Under the pieces are notes generated by a model that did no database searches, was not told where the DNA came from, and saw only the letters and a list, made by a program, of their open reading frames with translations. 64,000 bases of DNA from Symbiodinium natans. Lineage: Eukaryota; Sar; Dinophyceae; Suessiales; Symbiodiniaceae. Numbering within the stretch: the stretch's first letter is position 1; each line of letters opens with the position of its first letter. The translations under genes were made by a program, and so were the position numbers. The DNA is taken from assembly GCA_905221605.1 (NCBI GenBank), contig CAJNDS010002323.1, positions 332,501-396,500 on the forward strand, in the 5' to 3' direction. Below, one piece after another: positions 21,101 to 27,110 of this stretch.

Positions 21101-23878
21101 CCCTAAACCCTACACCCTAAACCACGAACCCTTGGGAGCACCTCCCTTCTGAGGCAAGCCCAGGAGCAGCGCGGGAGTTGAAGATAATCATCATTGAGAG
21201 CAGCTTCAGCCACCTTTCATCTTTGCAGTTCAGAGTCTCGGGTTTCGCATGGCATGCACAAACCCATGAAGCCCTAAAGGCCCTACTATAAACCCCAAAC
21301 CCTGTCGGCTCTCACCAGGGCTTGGCGACCCCACACCGAAACGCGATGTAAGCCAACAAGGTATTGTTGAGGGCGTAGAGATAAGGGCCGACGGGGAGGT
21401 TGTAAGTAGCCTTTTACAGTCCCAGATTGGGGCCAAGCGTGTTCCACCTCACTTCTGGGGTTCAGAGTTCCAGGCTTTCTCCCCTATAGGGGTCCGAAAA
21501 CCTCAGAACACCTGGATCCCAGAGTCACCAAAACGTACTAAACGTGCTGTGAAGCACGAAAACACCAAGATGCCCGAAAGCCTTACGCCAAACACGTCTA
21601 AACGCCAGGTACAAGTGGACCCTTAAAAAAGGCTCTGGCCCTAATAGAGAAACCACCTTCATCAGGGTCCTCCGGCAAAAAGCCCTGAATTCCGCACAGG
21701 CCACGCTCTGCAATGGTTTTCCATTGAAACCCTGAACTGTTAAGGGTTTCGGGTTGTTTGGGTAACCCTAAACCCTGAACCTCAAACCGAGCTTTATCCG
21801 CCGACCGCCGTTGGCGTCAGTGGAAACTCACCCTTGCAGTAGCACTGCCTCCACTGCCCCCACCGCCCTCGCAAGCGCCCTTGCACCTGCTGTGGATGAG
21901 TGAAACGTACCGCCACTCTCAATGCTCCCCCCCACCATTTTCGTGTTTTGCGTAAAATGGGATAGCTATGGATACCCCCCAAAGGGAGCGCATCATGAGC
22001 ATCAGCGGGTTCAGTCCGGGACCCCGCACCACGCATCAGGAGCCAGTCCGGGACCCCGGGCGCGCATCATGAGCATCAGCGGCTCCAGCCTTGGATGACG
22101 TGGCAGCCCACGCATGCATAGACTTTTCCTCAGTGTGGCTGTGGGTCTCGTGGCGCGGTTTCCGCTGGGTTTTCTGGCATTTTTAGCCTTCTTAAGGTTG
22201 TGGCTTGGGGTTTCGAGGTCTTTCATCTCAAGGCCTGTTTAGGGTTGAAGGTCGTGGCTTTGACATGACCCCGGCGCCAAACAAAGCCGCCTTCAGCTGA
22301 CCGCGCGCCAGGCGGGGGCGCGCACGCGCGAGCGCGCCCCCTGCCTGGTTTGGTGCCAGCCTTTAAAAGCACAAAAAGAACAACTCTTTCCTCGAGCTTC
22401 TGCCTGCGCTGCCCGCCCATGGGCGCAGCCCCTTAAAATATGCTAAAACCCCAAGCCCCAAACCTCGACCGCAAGAGCACCCTCAACGCGTGACCCCAAA
22501 CCCCTAAAGCTCCTAAAACCTAAACTCCAAACTCCCAAATGAACCTAGACTTTCCATGCGGGAGCTGTTTGCTGTTCAGGAACTTCATTTGAGGTACCTT
22601 TGGATGTTCCCCGTTATACCAACAGACCTTAGTAGGGGTTTCAGTACCCCCTATTAAACTCCCTGTTAAGAACTGTGACTGTTAGTATAAGGGGGAACAT
22701 CCCAACAGGTACCCTACTTTGGGGCATCATTCCCTCCAACCATGTTCGGAGGGTTGTTGAAAGGTTGTTTGTAAAGTTGTGTCTTTTTAAGTGTTGCTCA
22801 AGGGTTTTCGGCGTTTTGAGACACCGCCAACTATGTCCAATCAATATAAGCGCGACGCCCCCTCCACCGTAAACCCCGAAACCCTAAACCCTAACCCCCT
22901 CCCCCGAAATCTCTCGAGCTTGGCGCCTGCTGGTTCCCCAGTCGTGGCTCAGAAAGAAATCCTTGAGGTTTGCGGGTTCAAGGGTTTGACGATTTTGGGG
23001 TTTAGGGCGCGTAGGACTTTGGGTTTAGGATTGAGGGGTTTAGGGTTTCGGGTGCATCGGCCGCCTACTAATCCCTGAACAGTAGTGGTCCCTGACATGA
23101 GAACTCAACTCTAGCAAACGCAAAGCCCTAAACCCTAAAACTCTACTGCATGAGAGTCGCCAGGTATTACTTGGAGGCGCAGGGGTCTGTCTCTTTAGCC
23201 GGAGAAGGTATCTTGGGTAGCTTGAAAAGTGAGAGGCTCCTATGTAGACCTGGGGAGGCAGGGCTGTAGCTGAAAGGAGTCATAAACAAGCTCCGAAGGC
23301 CACAAAAGCTCGGAGGGACCCCTTATCACAAAGGGGGGGGGAGGGGGGGGGCGGGCACTTGGGGTAGCAAGGTGCGGAGGAACGCCCTACTGAAGTTCTC
23401 CGACTATCTTTCAACTATCTTTCAACTCCATCACCTGGAGAGAGGACCCTCTGTGTTGCAGCATATGGTTGAAGAGTTTGGGGCTTAGGGTTCTGGATGC
23501 GTCCTGCGAAACCCTACGCCCTAAACCCTGAACATACATCTCTTGAACAAATTCAGGGGAGTCGTCATCCTACAGTCCACATCCCCATGGCTCAAACTCT
23601 GGCCACCAACTACTTTCATATGCTTTTAGGGGGAAGGGTTTTGGGTGTTTCGGGTGCAGGGTTGAGTTAGGGTTTAGGGTTAGGGTAGAGGGTTTAGGCT
23701 TGCAACCGGGGCATTAGAGCCTCTACTTCTCGTAGCCTTGAACCCGACCGAAAACCGGAACCACATCACCCCGCACCCTGTCAACTTCTGCACCTGAAGC
23801 CACAAAGCACCAACAGGCCGAGGTTCGTAGGTCTCGATCTGCTGTCCAAGCGCGTAGCTGCGCTCGTCCACATTGAAC
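133..23878 (-). CDS. Gene 2: TIR-like multi-pass membrane protein of unknown function
   Basis: A chain of short minus-strand exons follows the same splice grammar as gene 1. In order: FNVDERSYALGQQI; DFFLSHDWGTS (resembles the first strand and box 1 of TIR domains); WLKLLSMMIIFNSR; AATASFVVSIAVGIL; VFVDKLCIAQHDDVLK; EKGILGLAGFVDHSKK; LWCTYEVAAFLRDQ; VIEEKPLQVMPVMMSVILFL; PCCPPEAFLWLSLPVVCYI with GIGIMKDIQ; ELPQQLKSFRVQESKCFC; ICDRQLVFKTLKRWYGG; EHLNAFNVLVQKDLAPT. Several joins restore phase exactly. I recall predicted dinoflagellate proteins with this order of motifs and no assigned function; that is from memory. The start was not found. Either the exons at 3250-3038 end the gene, or it continues to the hydrophobic exon at 191-133 and off the window. 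Confidence 0.65.
192..3030. other. Exon-poor stretch
   Basis: It holds scattered CCCTAAA/TTTAGGG words, a poly-G tract near 250 and two weak minus-strand exon candidates with AG/G acceptors. These read VAAGGPVVQDAVAESRQ near 1421-1371 and VILCSLR near 2640-2620. Neither can be joined to a neighbour. Confidence 0.5.
230..266. repeat. Poly-T/poly-G tract
   Basis: TTTTG followed by T13 and G16. Confidence 0.9.
3038..3124 (-). CDS. Gene 2 candidate terminal exon with stop
   Basis: After CCTCAG the exon reads EYESYTGWELAGWTLRSFMD then WATLSLVT and a TAG stop. The composition is protein-like to the last codon, as expected for a real C-terminus. It could instead splice out earlier at a GC donor after GAGCTA, in which case the gene goes on to the left. 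Confidence 0.45.
   Translation of the reverse strand, partial: EYESYTGWELAGWTLRSFMDWATLSLVT
3188..3250 (-). CDS. Gene 2 candidate penultimate exon
   Basis: Twenty-one codons read EALVLPLNETQIEMQIRRGY then Q, between CAAG and a CAG/GTCGTA donor. It is frame 0 into the next exon. Assignment to gene 2 is by strand and position only. Confidence 0.45.
3596..3665. repeat. AT-rich imperfect repeat
   Basis: ATATAATCATA-type words recur over about 60 bp. Confidence 0.75.
5205..5472. repeat. Poly-C/CCCCAC-rich tract
   Basis: Long C runs with A and T interruptions, in two blocks. The Pro- or Gly-rich open frames on both strands result from this. Confidence 0.9.
6893..6943 (-). CDS. Gene 2 exon: EHLNAFNVLVQKDLAPT
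   Basis: After GAAGAG the exon reads EHLNAFNVLVQKDLAPT, ending before a GC donor (6892-6891). The plus strand over the same bases is also open and hydrophobic (VFLDKHVEGIQVLLFL), but only the minus reading continues the preceding exon. Confidence 0.55.
7959..8116. repeat. TTTAGGG array, longest run
   Basis: About twenty consecutive TTTAGGG units with a few variants, G-rich on the plus strand. It abuts the GA tract and minisatellite. It is interstitial, not a chromosome end, since unique sequence and exons lie on both sides. Confidence 0.9.
8196..8252. repeat. GA-rich microsatellite
   Basis: Imperfect GAGA/CAGAGAGA tract directly next to the CAGCTG array. Confidence 0.85.
8253..9550. repeat. 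CAGCTG minisatellite with 153-bp higher-order rep
   Basis: About ninety 13-15-bp units of the form GGGAAACCAGCTGC/A, each with the palindrome CAGCTG. The marker variant CTGCAAGG recurs at about 8331, 8484, 8637, 8790, 9044, 9197, 9350 and 9503. The spacing is 153 bp except one 254-bp step where units are disturbed (about 8890-8940). All three minus frames are open through it (up to 504 codons) because the unit has no stop in any frame, so these frames are not evidence of a gene. It lies in the intron between gene 2 exons at 10365 and 6943. Confidence 0.95.
9700..9742. repeat. TTTAGGG array
   Basis: Five to six telomere words on the far side of the CAGCTG minisatellite, same polarity as 7959-8116. 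Confidence 0.85.
10311..10365 (-). CDS. Gene 2 exon: ICDRQLVFKTLKRWYGG
   Basis: After GCCGCAG the exon reads IICDRQLVFKTLKRWYGG. It ends at GGG before a GC donor, or two codons later at a GA donor. In both cases it joins EHLNAFNVLVQ at 6943 in frame. The intron between them is about 3.4 kb and holds the CAGCTG minisatellite. Confidence 0.65.
10979..11067. mobile_element. Degraded MITE-like copy
   Basis: GGCTGTTCC at one end and AAGGGGGAACATCTCC at the other, with GGGACTATAGTACCCCC and AATCCCTATTCAGGACTG inside. The left end is eroded. Confidence 0.55.
11351..11392. repeat. GAAATGT heptamer repeat
   Basis: Six tandem GAAATGT units. Confidence 0.95.
12366..12421 (-). CDS. Gene 2 exon: ELPQQLKSFRVQESKCFC
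   Basis: After TGCGAG the exon reads ELPQQLKSFRVQESKCFC, with cysteines that recur (CFCC) in the recalled family. The 3' edge is within a few bases of 12366 (GT or GC donors are both present). Confidence 0.6.
13317..13442. repeat. Diverged 66-bp tandem duplication
   Basis: AATGTCTGACCAAGGTTATG...GAAAATCTAGCG is followed by CATGTCTGACCAGGGTTCTG...GAAAATCTAACG. Translated on the plus strand the halves read CLTKVMFLSKGENL and CLTRVLFLSKRENL, but no exon edges were found. Confidence 0.8.
13712..13802 (-). CDS. Gene 2 exon: transmembrane PEAFLWLSLPVVCYI
   Basis: Thirty codons read VLPCCPPEAFLWLSLPVVCY then IGIGIMKDIQ. The segment from AFLW to GIGI is strongly hydrophobic. The start after GGAG (an alternative AG lies four bases earlier) and the end at CAG before a GA donor give frame-0 continuity with ELPQQLKSF. 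Confidence 0.65.
15219..15280 (-). CDS. Gene 2 exon: PLQVMPVMMSVILFL
   Basis: After CGATAG the exon reads VIEEKPLQVMPVMMSVILFL and ends at a GC donor inside an ATG codon. The hydrophobic tail is a likely membrane segment. Confidence 0.65.
15926..15969 (-). CDS. Gene 2 exon: LWCTYEVAAFLRDQ
   Basis: After CTGAG the exon reads (x)LWCTYEVAAFLRDQ, ending at CAG before GTCCGT. In the recalled family this follows a WSPRYFTR segment, which should lie between 16 and 17.8 kb and was not found. Downstream it joins VIEEKPLQVMP in frame 0. Confidence 0.65.
16160..16305. repeat. GGGGTGGGCACTCC minisatellite
   Basis: Three to four imperfect units of TCTCTGGGACTCTC... and GGGGGTGGGCACTCC. Confidence 0.7.
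17779..17833 (-). CDS. Gene 2 exon: GILGLAGFVDHSKK
   Basis: The exon starts after GGACAG and reads EKGILGLAGFVDHSKKFS. It ends at a GC donor (TCCG then GC) or nearby; an in-frame TGA follows three codons later. It connects upstream to DDVLK in frame 0. Confidence 0.6.
18299..18346 (-). CDS. Gene 2 exon: VFVDKLCIAQHDDVLK
   Basis: Sixteen codons between CTAG and a GA donor (18298-18297) give this highly protein-like block. It continues in frame with EKGILGLAGF of the next exon. I recall VFxDKLCIxQHD followed by GILGLA as a recurring block in predicted dinoflagellate proteins. Role unknown. Confidence 0.65.
18780..18965. repeat. Diverged duplicated module, copy A
   Basis: GAGATCCGGCAGGGAACGCTG, a GGAGGA-rich tract, then GCTGACATAA...CTGACAG and GGAAAAA. 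The same order recurs in copy B 0.3 kb away. Confidence 0.75.
19085..19246. repeat. Diverged duplicated module, copy B
   Basis: GAGGTCCGGCGGGGAACGCTG (with a further GAGGTCCGGCGTGGAA), a GGAGGA tract, then GCTGACATAAATC...CTGACAG and GGAAAAA. Confidence 0.75.
19526..19570. repeat. GGGTTGAGA nonamer repeat
   Basis: Five tandem units, one with a C substitution. Confidence 0.95.
19978..20061 (-). CDS. Gene 2 candidate hydrophobic exon
   Basis: The minus frame reads ALWGLIVGLAGVALGIQGVG then WLFEGFVQ, after AAGAGAG. It lies where a membrane segment should connect the previous exon to VFVDKLCIAQHD. No clear donor; edges are approximate. A reading frame stays open on both sides, so it could be chance. 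Confidence 0.3.
20156..20229 (-). CDS. Gene 2 exon: transmembrane segment
   Basis: The exon reads AATASFVVSIAVGILRGADV then IPNE, after CCCAG. The hydrophobic stretch is long enough for a membrane helix. The 3' edge at a GTGGAC donor is one of several choices; the open frame continues MWTAAC. Confidence 0.55.
21171..21213 (-). CDS. Gene 2 exon: first hydrophobic segment
   Basis: The exon reads WLKLLSMMIIFNSR after GAAAG and ends at CGC before a GC donor (21170-21169). The next exon continues AATASFVVSI in frame 0. A membrane-spanning or membrane-entry segment is likely. Confidence 0.6.
21985..22082. repeat. Direct repeat GCGCATCATGAGCATCAGCGG
   Basis: The motif occurs at about 21988 and 22061, with AGTCCGGGACCCCG repeated between. 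Confidence 0.8.
22308..22348. repeat. GC-rich palindrome
   Basis: CCAGGCGGGGGCGCGC faces GCGCGCCCCCTGCCTGG across 8 bases; pairing is complete but for one extra T. GGCGCCAAAC (22274) and GTTTGGTGCC (22348) form a weaker outer pair. Confidence 0.85.
22600..22705. mobile_element. MITE-like inverted-repeat element, copy 5
   Basis: From TTGGATGTTCCCCGTTAT to AGTATAAGGGGGAACATCCC, with GTACCCCCTATTAAACTCC inside. It lies in an intron of gene 2. Confidence 0.75.
22927..22961 (-). CDS. Gene 2 exon: TIR-like DFFLSHDWG
   Basis: Thirty-five bases after CTCAAG read DFFLSHDWGTS plus two bases, ending at a GC donor. (D)xF(L/I)SHxWG is the beta-A/box 1 signature of TIR-type domains. AG plus G of the next exon gives arginine: TSR-WLKLLSMM. 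The rest of a normal TIR fold (WFDEE..., conserved box 2) is not seen. The domain may be only TIR-like. Confidence 0.6.
23810..23878 (-). CDS. Gene 2 candidate upstream exon
   Basis: After CACCAG the strand reads FNVDERSYALGQQIETYEPR and continues open. It is acidic and polar, as expected ahead of the TIR-like exon. No donor stands out, so the 3' edge is a guess. Support is splice grammar and composition only. Confidence 0.35.
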
Positions 23879-24785
23879 CTGGTGAGGGGCTTGCTTGGAA
23901 CCACGCGCCGTAAATTTTTCTCAACACGACAAGAGCAGGGCTCTTGCTGAGGACCAAGCAAAGACCGATGCTGCTAAGTGCTGCGTGGATTGACACTAAA
24001 GCTTGAAAGCAAATACATCCCCACTAAACTCTGATAAGTACAGCCAGGAACGGCCTAAACCCCATTCTACCTTGCAACTTCTCCAGCCCGCAACCCTGAC
24101 CCTGCCATCCAGAAGTGTCCAAGGAGCATGGCACCCTCCTTCTGAGACCAGTGCCTGCGAGGGGTTTTAGGTTTAGGGCATTCGGCTTTAGGATTTCATG
24201 CCTGTAGGGCTTCATTTTGTGGCTTAGGCCGTTAGGCTTTTACGGCTTAGGATTTACGACTTTTAGGCCTTGTAGGGCCATTGTAGCGGTCAGCCAAAGC
24301 TTCGTGCGGGGATTTGGGGAAATTCAAAGCTTGGGTACAGGGGGCTGTTCCAATTAGTGGCCACATCTTTTGGCTTTTGTTTAACACCCCCCTAAACAGA
24401 GGCCTGATGATACAACAGCCCCCGCAAAACTCGAAACCCTGAACCCAAAGTCCCCGCCAAGCCTTGAACAACCCTCCAGGTTTGATTGTTTAGGGTCCCT
24501 CCGAGAACCTTGAATCCGAGCCCCCGGACCGGTCTAGGCTTTGGATATGGGGTGTAGGTTTTAAAGACCGGTGGCCTCTTTATCCGTTACCCTTATACCT
24601 GAATAAAGCCGCTAGACCCTCAGAAGAGCCCTGACTACAATGCGCCTATAAAACAGAAGCCCTGAACCCTAAACCCTAAACCCTAAACCTACTGAAAGAG
24701 ACCGCCAGCCCATATAAGGGTGTAGGGCTTAGAGCTGAAGGTTCCCGGAAGCCCGGGATGGCCCCAAATGCCTGAACCCCTACAA

Positions 24786-24840
24786 GGGTTTAGGGTTTGG
24801 GGTTTAGGGTCCAGGGTTTAGGGTTTAGGGTTTAGGGTAA
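24786..24840. repeat. TTTAGGG array
   Basis: Seven or so tandem or near-tandem units. Confidence 0.85.
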
Positions 24841-25135
24841 CTATTCTTTCTGGATCCTTAAGCCCTGAACTTCCTCAACCCCTTGGATCCCTGAACCCCC
24901 CCCCAATAAACTTCCCGAGCACCCCTAAAGCCTGTAAACCCGTAAACCTCACACCCTTCACCCTGAAACCCTAGAACCCAAACCCTACCCGAAGCCTTAA
25001 ACCCAAAACCCAAAACCCTAAACCCTAGCCCTAAACCCTAAACCCTAAACTCTCCAGACGAGGCGCTTGGCCCAGCCACTGAGGCAAACATGGAGGGGCA
25101 CCCCACGGAGGAGCTCAGGCTCCAACTGGGCTTTC

Positions 25136-25213
25136 AGCTTAGGGTTTAGTGTTTTTAGGGTTTAGGGTTTTTAGGGTTTAGGGTTTGGGGTTTAGGGTTT
25201 AGGGTTTAGGGAG
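25136..25213. repeat. TTTAGGG array with TTTTTAGGG variants
   Basis: Tandem telomere words with occasional GTTTTTAGGG units. Confidence 0.85.
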
Positions 25214-25309
25214 GGGTGTTTGGGACGTTGGGGAATCCTAAGCTCTCAGCATTTGGGGAGGTTCTTAGGGAGGGTTCTTGGGTTTTCGGCCTTGGGGCCA
25301 CATAGTCAC

Positions 25310-25422
25310 CCTAAACCCTAAATAACCCTATAACCCCATAACCCTATAACCCTACAACCCTATAACCCTATAACCCTAAATAACCCTATAACCCCATAAC
25401 CCTATAACCCTAAACCCTATAA
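25310..25422. repeat. CCCTATAA variant array
   Basis: Repeats of ACCCTATA, with CCCCATAA variants, on the opposite G/C polarity to the TTTAGGG array 100 bp away. A local variant of the telomere word has been amplified. Confidence 0.9.
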
Positions 25423-25528
25423 CCCCAAGTCGGCAAGCTCAAGCTCCAACAATCAGAAAAACATGTGGGCCCTTGAGGCTTCCGGAGCCCTCGGCTTGGA
25501 GGTTCGTGGCAGTGAGAACCACGGCGAA

Positions 25529-25632
25529 CAGGTTTAGGGTTTAGGGTTTAGGGTTTAGGGTTTAGGGTTTAGGGTTTAGGGTTTAGGGTTTAGGGGTTAG
25601 GGGTTAGGGGTTAGGGTTTAGGGTTTAGGGTG
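25529..25632. repeat. TTTAGGG array
   Basis: About a dozen tandem telomere words including a short TTAGGGG variant run near its end. Confidence 0.9.
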
Positions 25633-25699
25633 TTTAGGTTGAGAGCTTAGAATCTAAGAGTGCTTGCGACTGGGATTGTATGACATAGCACGCGCCCTC

Positions 25700-25790
25700 C
25701 CTCTCTCTCTCTGTATATACACGTATACATATTGTGGGTACAAACGTATGTGTATAAATATACACATACATAATATGATTCTGCATATAG
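25700..25790. repeat. TA/CA-rich microsatellite region
   Basis: CTCTCTCTGTATATACACG and ATACACATACATA tracts; similar short TA tracts occur at 6268-6330 and 11218-11255. Confidence 0.8.
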
Positions 25791-27075
25791 AAAGTGATGA
25801 TATGAATCGCTCACCATACATATGCTACTTTTGAAAAGGTTGAAGGGCATTCTTTGCTCCAGGGAACCTTCCTCGTAGGCAATGGGGAGCAACATGCGCT
25901 TTACACTGGGGATCCCTTTGGCTGGCACCCCTCTCAATTCAGGCACGGGGCGTAGGTGTGCAGGGATGTAATGCTGGTGATGCTCGCGCGGAACACCATG
26001 ATGCCAGCCGCCAATCTAGCGCTTCGTCCCTTTGCATACACCAAGAAGCAGCAAACCTCTTAAGGGCATGTGACGAAGCTGGTTGGGCCTTGTTTGCGTC
26101 TGGGTTTAGGGTGTAACGGTGTAGGGCTTGGGGTACGTGGTTGTTTGATGCTCTTTGTCTTTTGCCCATGGCTGTCTGCTCACAACCACCCTAAAAACCT
26201 GATCTGTGCTCAGGGATCACTATCCACCAGCACTCACCTACGCTTGTGGCGGAGGGCCTTACAGGTTGGTCACCCAAGGCCCTCCCTGAGCCATTCATGT
26301 ATTCAGAGGGCTGCGTTGCTCAGGGCTAGGGTTACGGCTAAGGGCTGTATCTAAGGGGAAACCCCCGCATGAAACGGTCGAAAAATCCGTGAAAAGTCAG
26401 CCATAGTCTGCCAACAGTAGTCTTATGACTAGGGGGTCTAAGGGCCGCAGTCTAGGGTTTAGGGTTTAGGGCGGCTCTTCGAATATAGGAATGCCGAACC
26501 TCGGAGAAAAAAACTCAAGCACCAATGCTAAAGCGACTGAGCCCCAAACTCCCTATACACCCTTACACGCAACACAAAATACCAAAACCCTAACCCCCTA
26601 AACCCTATACTTGAAAATCCGTACATCTCCAGACCCGAGACCCCCTGCGTCCTAACCAAATATCCCATACCAGAGCGGTCAACGCGCCATTCTTGCTGCT
26701 GAATTTTTGGGGGAGGCCAACCCAGTCTTCAGAAATCCCCTGCACCCTAAACCCTAAACCCTTTATTAACCCTAAACTATCAGACTTCCGTCCGCTGTAC
26801 CCAAAAACACCATTCTACGAGTACTTGAGCAGCTTAGATGGGCAGTTTGCTGAACCGTTTTGAGGTACACTAAGCATAAGGCTCAGGATGACAGTAGCCC
26901 AAAACAGGCCATAAACCCGCAACCCGGAACCAGCTTAGAACAACCCCATCTTAGAACAACCCCATCTTAGAAGTTTTTAAGCGACCAAAAAAACGCTAAA
27001 CCGTAACCCTAAACCCTATACCCTAAACCCTAAACCCCCCCCTATTCGAAGTCTTGGTCGCAAGCTTGCCCTTGC

Positions 27076-27110
27076 CATTACCGCCAACGATGCCGATCTT
27101 GTCGCCGGGA
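27076..27110 (-). CDS. Gene 1 exon 21: first half of Walker A of NBD2
   Basis: The exon reads (x)PGDKIGIVGGN plus one base, the start of the second P-loop. It stops at AATG before a GC donor, exactly where exon 2 stops in the first P-loop. If read through, the DNA gives GGNGKGKLAT, which lacks the expected GKS/T, so a splice here is likely. No downstream exon with the rest of NBD2 was found. Confidence 0.75.

Larger units (their letters stand above)
23900..27070. other. Stretch between genes 1 and 2, repeat-rich
   Basis: It holds the densest telomere-word arrays of the window and an 18-bp tandem duplication (CTTAGAACAACCCCAT, about 26936-26972). The missing half of gene 1 NBD2 and the start of gene 2 should lie here. 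A minus reading CLSGWAKRLV near 25103-25075 loosely resembles an ABC signature but lacks the second glycine. Confidence 0.45.

Noticed and set aside
21325-21405. Minus-strand reading ATYNLPVGPYLYALNNTLL with AG/G acceptor and GTGAGA donor
   Set aside because: It looks like a perfect membrane exon, but it lies between two gene 2 exons whose direct join (TSR-WLKLLS) is already in phase. Kept only as a possible alternative exon.
25060-25140. Plus-strand HPTEELRLQLG resembling an ABC-F NBD2 helix
   Set aside because: It is on the strand opposite to gene 1 and has no splice context; the minus reading is equally open.
27060-27076. Reading through exon 21 as an uninterrupted GGNGKGKLAT P-loop
   Set aside because: The invariant Ser/Thr after GK would be missing; a GC donor at the same codon as in NBD1 is the simpler explanation.
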